Source: Parasphingopyxis lamellibrachiae (lineage in GTDB: Bacteria > Pseudomonadota > Alphaproteobacteria > Sphingomonadales > Sphingomonadaceae). From it: a stretch of DNA of 64,000 bases. The stretch lies in NCBI RefSeq assembly GCF_003385775.1, contig NZ_QRDP01000004.1:62001-126000 (forward strand), written 5' to 3'. The stretch's first letter is position 1. Every line of letters begins with the position of its first letter. Shown here one piece after another: positions 59,788 through 64,000 of this stretch. A program made the position numbers and the translations under genes. The notes below the pieces were generated by a model, which saw only the letters and a list, made by a program, of their open reading frames with translations, was not told the origin of the DNA and did not search any database.

Positions 59788-60829
59788 GCCCGTATCGCCC
59801 CTCCGCCTGCGCTTCGACGGCGCGGCCCTTGCCGACAACTGGCATGCCCTTGACCGGATGAGCGGTTCGGCGGCGTGCGGCGCTGCGGTCAAGGCCAATG
59901 GCTATGGGCTGGGCGCGCGCGACGTAACCCAACGGCTCATAAGGGCGGGATGCCGCGATTTCTTTGTCGCGACCTGGGCGGAGGCGACCGAAATCGCCGA
60001 TCTGTGCGAAGGTCGCTCGCTCAGCGTTTTTCACGGTGTGCGGCGGGAGGATATGGCTATCGCAACCGCAGGCGTTGCGCGGCCCTGCCTTAACTCGGCG
60101 GAGCAAGTGAAGCGCTGGCGCGAGGCGGCTGGCGGTGCGTGCGATGTGATGGTGGATACCGGCATGAACCGGCTGGGCCTTTCGGTGGAACAGGTTGGGG
60201 AGGGGCTTCTCGACGGGCTCAGGATCGATACGCTTATGAGTCATCTTGCCTGCGCCGATGAGCCGGATAATGTGCTGAATGACGCGCAGCATGCGGCCTT
60301 GGCCTCGCTCGCCGGCCAGACTGGCGCGGTGCGGATGAGCCTGTGCAATTCAGCCGGCATTGCGCTTGGCAAGAAATATCACATGGATCTGACCCGGCCC
60401 GGCATTTCGCTCTACGGCGGGGCGCAGGTTAGCGCTTTAGCACCACATATTCGGCAGGTCGCCTTTCCCGAGGCGCAGGTTATCCAGCGCCGCCTGGTTG
60501 GTTCCGGCGAGACGGTCGGCTATGGCAGCACGTTCACGGCCGAGCAGGATACCCAGGTGGCGATCCTCCATCTGGGCTATGCCGACGGCTATCTGCGCAG
60601 TTTTTCGGGGAGAGGCGGTACCAATTTCGGCGGTGCCGGCTGCCCGGTGATTGGCCGGGTTTCGATGGATCTGATTGCCGTGTCCGTGGACGCCGCGCCT
60701 GAAGTGCGGGAAGGTGACTGGCTTGCCATCGATTATGATCTTCCCAAGGCCTCCGCCCAGTCAGGTCTCTCGCAATATGAGTTGCTTACCACCCTGGGCC
60801 GCCGCTATCAGCGCAACTGGAATGAGTGA
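59780..60829 (+). CDS. alr: Alanine racemase
   Basis: Alanine racemase is a PLP enzyme interconverting L- and D-alanine for peptidoglycan. The 349-residue product has the PLP lysine K38 in AAVKANGYGLGA, the conserved DTGMNRLGL and MSHLACADEP segments, LTRPGISLYGG, and the second active-site region LHLGYADGYLRS plus VIGRVSMDLIAVSVD. It starts eight bases inside the MFS gene, and its stop overlaps the mlaE start by eight bases. So translation is coupled along the strand. It may be the main or a catabolic (dadX-like) copy. Confidence 0.95.
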   Translation: MAEPVSPLRLRFDGAALADNWHALDRMSGSAACGAAVKANGYGLGARDVTQRLIRAGCRDFFVATWAEATEIADLCEGRSLSVFHGVRREDMAIATAGVARPCLNSAEQVKRWREAAGGACDVMVDTGMNRLGLSVEQVGEGLLDGLRIDTLMSHLACADEPDNVLNDAQHAALASLAGQTGAVRMSLCNSAGIALGKKYHMDLTRPGISLYGGAQVSALAPHIRQVAFPEAQVIQRRLVGSGETVGYGSTFTAEQDTQVAILHLGYADGYLRSFSGRGGTNFGGAGCPVIGRVSMDLIAVSVDAAPEVREGDWLAIDYDLPKASAQSGLSQYELLTTLGRRYQRNWNE

Positions 60830-61622
60830 AACCGGCATATTGGGCTCGCTAGTGGCGATATTCGCGGCAATCGGGAAGCCGGTTGTCGGGGGCTTCGCGT
60901 CTGTCGGCCGCGTGACGCTGTTCGCGTTGCAGACAATCCAGCGGGCGCTGACACCGCCCTGGTATCCGCTTCGCCTGCTGGAACAGCTTTTTCAGATCGG
61001 CTGGAACTCGCTGCCCGTTGTCGCGCTGACGGCTGTTTTCACCGGCGCGGCTCTGGCCCAGCAAATCTATACCGGCGGCTCGCGCTTCAATGCGCAATCG
61101 ACGGTTCCAGCGATTGTCGTGATCGCGATGGTCCGGGAATTGGGGCCTGTACTGGTCGGCCTGATGGTTGCGGGGCGCGTGTCTTCAGCGATGGCGGCAG
61201 AGATCGGCACGATGCGTGTCACCGAACAGATTGATGCGATGGTGACGCTCAGGACCGATCCCTATCGCTATCTGATCGCACCGCGCCTGTTCGCAAGCGT
61301 GATTGCCCTGCCAATTCTGGTCTGCATTGCCAATGTGATCGGGATATTTGGCGGCTATTTGCTGTCGATCCACAAGCTCGGCTTCAACCCTTCCAGCTAT
61401 CTCGAGATGACGAACTCTATCCTTGAAGGTGACGATATCATGATGTCGCTGGTCAAGGCGGCGGTATTCGGCTTCTTCATCGCGCTGTCCGGCTGCTATG
61501 CTGGGCTACAGACAAAGGGCGGCGCGGCGGGCGTGGGCCGGGCGACGACCAATGCGGTGGTTGGGGCGTTCGTCCTGATATTGCTGTCGAACCTCGTCAT
61601 CACGCTCACGGCATTCGGTTAG
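60822..61622 (+). CDS. MlaE-family lipid ABC transporter permease
   Basis: A 266-residue permease of the MlaE family, which moves phospholipids between membranes in complexes with MlaF ATPase and MlaD. Hallmarks are LPVVALTAVFTGAALAQQIYTGG, ELGPVLVGLMVAGRVSSAMAAEIGTMRVTEQIDAM, and LIAPRLFASVIALPILVCIANVIGIFGGY. About six membrane helices. The start overlaps alr by eight bases. The MlaF-like ATPase follows after seven bases. No MlaD, MlaB or MlaC gene is adjacent, so the partner must be elsewhere. Confidence 0.92.
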   Translation: MSETGILGSLVAIFAAIGKPVVGGFASVGRVTLFALQTIQRALTPPWYPLRLLEQLFQIGWNSLPVVALTAVFTGAALAQQIYTGGSRFNAQSTVPAIVVIAMVRELGPVLVGLMVAGRVSSAMAAEIGTMRVTEQIDAMVTLRTDPYRYLIAPRLFASVIALPILVCIANVIGIFGGYLLSIHKLGFNPSSYLEMTNSILEGDDIMMSLVKAAVFGFFIALSGCYAGLQTKGGAAGVGRATTNAVVGAFVLILLSNLVITLTAFG

Positions 61623-61629
61623 GCGGCTG

Positions 61630-62388
61630 ATGAGCGATCACCCAAAAATCGAGCTACAAGGCGTATCGAAAAGCTTCGGCAGCAACCATGTGCTGCGCGA
61701 TGTAAGCTTTTCAGTCGAGCCCGGGGAATCGATGACCATCATCGGAGGATCGGGCTGCGGCAAATCGGTGATGCTGAAATGCATATTGGGTCTGATGGAC
61801 GTCGATGCCGGGAAGATTTTTGTCGACGGCGAAGAGATTACCGGGATGAAAGCCGCCGATCATGACCGCGTGCGCGCCAAGTTCGGAATGCTGTTTCAGG
61901 GCGGCGCGTTGTTCGATTCGTTACCGATCTGGCGCAACATCACCTTTGCGTTGACCCAGGGTCGGCACAAACGATCATCGGATATGCGAGCTACTGCGCT
62001 GGAAAATCTTGAACGGGTTGGCCTCGGCAAAGAAGTGCTCGACCTCCGACCCAGCGAGCTTTCGGGCGGGATGCAGAAGCGTGTGGCACTCGCCCGTGCC
62101 ATCGCGCCCCGGCCTGAAATCATCTTTTTCGACGAACCCACGACCGGCCTCGATCCCATCCGCACCGATGTCATCAACAAGCTGATCGTCGAGCTCGTCA
62201 AAGATCTCGGCATAACGGCGCTTACGATCACTCATGATATGGGATCGGTCGAGAAGATTTCGGACCGCGTGGCGATGCTCTTCGAAGGCCGGATCATATG
62301 GTCGGGGCCAGTTTCTGAGCTGCGGCATTCGGGCGATGTGCATGTCGACCAGTTCGTCCAGGGCAGGGCGGAGGGGCCGATCTCCTGA
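61630..62388 (+). CDS. MlaF-family lipid ABC transporter ATP-binding protein
   Basis: A 252-residue ATPase. Walker A is GGSGCGKS at 39-46, followed by the family-specific MLKCILGLMDVDAG and MLFQGGALFDSLPIWRNITF (Q-loop). Signature LSGGMQKRVALARAIA, Walker B EIIFFDEPTTGLDP and H-loop ITHDMGSVEKI complete it. GGALFDSL after the Q-loop is typical of MlaF. It pairs with the permease upstream (seven-base gap). The role is phospholipid or sterol-like lipid transport for outer membrane asymmetry, inferred from family. Confidence 0.92.
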   Translation: MSDHPKIELQGVSKSFGSNHVLRDVSFSVEPGESMTIIGGSGCGKSVMLKCILGLMDVDAGKIFVDGEEITGMKAADHDRVRAKFGMLFQGGALFDSLPIWRNITFALTQGRHKRSSDMRATALENLERVGLGKEVLDLRPSELSGGMQKRVALARAIAPRPEIIFFDEPTTGLDPIRTDVINKLIVELVKDLGITALTITHDMGSVEKISDRVAMLFEGRIIWSGPVSELRHSGDVHVDQFVQGRAEGPIS

Positions 62389-62490
62389 TTCCCGAGAAAG
62401 TTGTTGAATCGATTACAAGAGGAATATTGATTTAATTCGTCACTAACTGTCTATCGGGAAATCCGTTGGAACCGGCGAGCGGTTTCAACC

Positions 62491-62523
62491 ATTGTCTGTT
62501 CAGCAAATCAATCAACAGACAAT
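62491..62523. repeat. Hairpin in the peroxiredoxin leader
   Basis: ATTGTCTGTT (62491-62500) pairs perfectly with AACAGACAAT (62514-62523) around 13 bases, directly before the GGAGA ribosome site and the start at 62540. It could influence translation. A nearby 13-base stretch, CTATCGGGAAATC at 62451-62463, also occurs in the structured element at 23778-23790. Confidence 0.5.
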
Positions 62524-62539
62524 CAATGGAGACACCCGA

Positions 62540-63094
62540 ATGCTTGGACGCAATGTTCCCGACGTAACCCTGAAAACCCGAGTTCGCGACGAAAGCCTGG
62601 GAGGGGACAACCCCTTTCGCTGGCAGGATGTGAATACCGGCGAACTGTTTGCCGGCAAACGCAGCGTCGTCTTTTCGCTGCCCGGCGCTTTCACGCCAAC
62701 CTGCTCGAACGAGCAGTGCCCCGCCTTCGAACGCTATTATGACGATTTCAAAGAGCTCGGCGTGGACGAGGTCTACTGCATCTCGGTCAACGACGCCTTT
62801 GTGATGTATCAATGGTCCAAAAATCTCGGCCTTGAAAAGGTCAAGATGCTGCCGGACGGTTCGGGCGACTTCACCCGCCGGATGGGCATGCTGATCAACA
62901 AGGATCATCTGGGCTTTGGCGACCGTTCATGGCGTTACGCCATGGTCGTCGAAGACGGCGAGATCGTCGCCTGGTTCGAAGAGCCGGGGATCAACGACGA
63001 TGGCACCGACGAAGACCCCTATGTCGAATCGACGCCGGAGAACGCCCTGAACTGGCTGCGTGAAAATCGCGGCGAAGGGCGCGCTGCGGCCTGA
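62540..63094 (+). CDS. Peroxiredoxin (Prx5-like, AhpC/TSA superfamily)
   Basis: A 184-residue peroxiredoxin that reduces hydroperoxides. The catalytic cysteine is in LPGAFTPTCSNEQCP, the conserved PxxxTxxC of the family. A second cysteine follows at SNEQC, and another in EVYCISVND. The WRYAMVVEDGEIVAWFEEPG tail and the length fit the Prx5 group, which usually uses glutaredoxin or glutathione. No fused glutaredoxin domain is present. GGAGA precedes the ATG at 62540. A strong terminator lies 51 bases after the stop. Confidence 0.92.
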   Translation: MLGRNVPDVTLKTRVRDESLGGDNPFRWQDVNTGELFAGKRSVVFSLPGAFTPTCSNEQCPAFERYYDDFKELGVDEVYCISVNDAFVMYQWSKNLGLEKVKMLPDGSGDFTRRMGMLINKDHLGFGDRSWRYAMVVEDGEIVAWFEEPGINDDGTDEDPYVESTPENALNWLRENRGEGRAAA

Positions 63095-63108
63095 CCCGAC
63101 ACTCCCTG

Positions 63109-63136
63109 AATCGCGATGTCCCCCATAGTCGCGATT
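63109..63136. repeat. Hairpin AATCGCGA/TCGCGATT after peroxiredoxin
   Basis: Eight-base perfect arms around a 12-base loop, just ahead of the main terminator. It may be a first, weaker transcription stop or an mRNA-end stabiliser. Confidence 0.45.
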
Positions 63137-63144
63137 TACCCTGG

Positions 63145-63184
63145 ACCCGCACCGGCCATCCCCTCGGCCGGGGCGGGTTTTTTT
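63145..63184 (+). terminator. Rho-independent terminator of peroxiredoxin gene
   Basis: ACCCGC and CCGGCC pair with GGCCGG and GCGGGT, with one A/G mismatch between the two stems and loop ATCCCCTC. Seven T residues follow (63178-63184). Confidence 0.9.
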
Positions 63185-63234
63185 ATGGACGAATGGATCG
63201 TGCTGTCTACACTATGCAGTCGGGGAGGTTGAGC

Positions 63235-63774
63235 ATGACGGACAGGGTTGCCAATGCGCCGCGCATCGAGACAGAGCGGCTGGTCCTGCGCGAGTTTCGC
63301 CGCGAGGATTTCGATAGCTTTTGTGCCATGATTACCGATCCCGAAGTTACGCAGCATATGGGCGGGGCAATGGCCGATCGCAGTTTAGCTTGGGATAAGT
63401 TTGCGCGTAATGCTGGCTTCTGGTTTTTGCTCGGTTATGGCTTGTGGATCGTCGAGGAGAAGGCGAGTGGCAGGATCGCAGGCAATCTCGGTTTTGGCGC
63501 GTTCGAGCGGCCGATTGATCCACCGCTTCCCGATACACCGGAAGGAGCCTGGGTTTTCGACACATGGTCCCATGGCAAAGGCTATGCGAGCGAGGCACTG
63601 GCTGCTGCTCTGGGCTGGGCCGATGCCCATCTTCCGAACCGGGGCTATTGCTGCATCATCGATCCCGAAAATGCACCGTCGCTGGCGCTTGCCCAAAAGT
63701 TCGGATTTGAAGAGGTCCGCCGGGCATCGTTTAAAGGCGATGAGACAGTGGTGTTGGAGCGGCCGTCGCGGTAG
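63235..63774 (+). CDS. GNAT family N-acetyltransferase (RimJ/RimL-like)
   Basis: A 179-residue acetyltransferase. The N-terminal IETERLVLREFRREDFDSFCAMITDPEVTQHMGG is typical of RimJ/RimL-like enzymes. The acetyl-CoA pyrophosphate loop is in WSHGKGYASEALAAALGWA, and NAPSLALAQKFGFEEV is the usual final motif. It transfers acetyl from acetyl-CoA to an amine of unknown identity. GGGGAGG precedes the ATG at 63235. It is a single gene between the peroxiredoxin terminator and a repeat-rich tail. Confidence 0.88.
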   Translation: MTDRVANAPRIETERLVLREFRREDFDSFCAMITDPEVTQHMGGAMADRSLAWDKFARNAGFWFLLGYGLWIVEEKASGRIAGNLGFGAFERPIDPPLPDTPEGAWVFDTWSHGKGYASEALAAALGWADAHLPNRGYCCIIDPENAPSLALAQKFGFEEVRRASFKGDETVVLERPSR

Positions 63775-63955
63775 CTCTTTCTCCCATGGGGAGAGAGTTG
63801 TGTAGACTAGGTGAGCGAAGCGCACATAATCGAAGCTGGGTGAGGGGGCTCATCCATCGATAGGGGCGAACCCCTCATCCAAGTTCGGCTAGCGAGAAAG
63901 TCTCGCAAGCCTCCCTATCCTTCTCCCGATGGGAGAAGCTGAGCTTCGCTAGGTA
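63775..63955. repeat. Mosaic of short inverted repeats downstream of the acetyltransferase gene
   Basis: No gene is seen. Clear hairpins are GCGAGA-AAG-TCTCGC (63892-63906), CTTCTCCC-GAT-GGGAGAAG (63920-63938) and GGGG-CGAA-CCCC (63863-63874). A longer-range pair is AGCGAAGC (63814-63821) with GCTTCGCT (63943-63950). The region looks like a structured extragenic repeat, comparable in kind but not in sequence to the element at 23766. The last 45 bases of the window show nothing recognisable. Confidence 0.6.
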
Positions 63956-64000
63956 ACGGCAGTTTTCTCAGCAAAACGCGTATCGCGCCAGATGCCGCTG

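Noticed and set aside
56104-59898. 1264-codon minus-strand open frame as a giant fused protein
   Set aside because: The part beyond 58026 is antisense to a clear MHS transporter gene and has unnatural composition; the signal peptide and ATG at 58026 define the real S9 peptidase.
63775-64000. CRISPR array
   Set aside because: The repeats are different short inverted repeats, not equal direct repeats with spacers, and no cas genes are present.

Overview
The window is a GC-rich chromosomal segment of an alphaproteobacterium, most likely a member of the Sphingomonadales. This rests on the gene set: a TIGR02300-type acidic zinc-ribbon protein divergent from an aroA-cmk-rpsA-ihfB block, DUF2794, a PstA/PstC pair with long N-terminal extensions, an HPr-kinase-like/PqqD-like/nucleotidyltransferase cassette, and many Tat or Sec exported hydrolases. 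No phage, insertion sequence, CRISPR array or rRNA operon was seen. Most of the sequence is densely packed housekeeping DNA with short intergenic gaps.

Layout. 1-3.5 kb: end of nadA, a DUF2254 membrane protein, nadC and an RNase T2, in overlapping order. 3.5-8.6 kb (minus): a DUF4112 protein, two overlapping family-5 solute-binding lipoproteins without permease genes, and a Tat-exported PhoX-like phosphatase. 8.6-13.5 kb (minus): tRNA-Leu, ihfB, rpsA, cmk, a small membrane protein and aroA. 13.7-20 kb: TIGR02300 protein, tRNA-Ala, a secreted protein, a nitronate-monooxygenase-like enzyme, divergent enoyl-CoA hydratase and CoA-ester lyase with a 20-bp palindrome between them, and an LplT-like MFS carrier. 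19.5-24 kb: pgsA, moaD, moaE, a fasciclin protein, oxyR, cysE and DUF2794. 24-28 kb: a membrane protein, a serine beta-lactamase-like hydrolase divergent from a MarR regulator, and a hydroxyacyl-CoA-type SDR whose upstream region carries a second copy of the 20-bp palindrome.

28.3-34.7 kb (minus) is a phosphate locus, transcribed phoR-pstC-pstA-pstB-phoU-phoB, with no pstS. Divergent from it at 34.8-37.4 kb is the most unusual cassette: a small exported protein, a PqqD-like RiPP-recognition protein, an HPr-kinase-related ATPase and a nucleotidyltransferase, the last three joined by 4-bp overlaps. This looks like a peptide-modification system of unknown product. 37.4-50.5 kb: glmU, a TetR/quinone-reductase pair, exported and membrane proteins, an alkylsulfatase-like metallo-hydrolase, soxR with a textbook SoxR-type promoter driving two glyoxalase-fold genes, a TauD-type dioxygenase, glmS, OsmC and a cysteine-synthase-fold enzyme. 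50.7-53.5 kb: cysD-cysNC sulfate activation. 54-56 kb: a MarR regulator with a cysteine-rich tail divergent from a secreted protein and a CxxC redoxin. 56-64 kb: S9 peptidase, MHS transporter, alanine racemase, MlaE/MlaF-type transporter genes, a peroxiredoxin and a GNAT acetyltransferase.

The best structural find is a pair of related intergenic elements, at 23766-23898 and 28190-28289. They share 39 of 51 aligned bases, including a conserved hairpin with one compensatory base-pair change. The first can fold into a fully paired four-way junction with a 35-bp central arm. The second lies just downstream of the shared palindrome.
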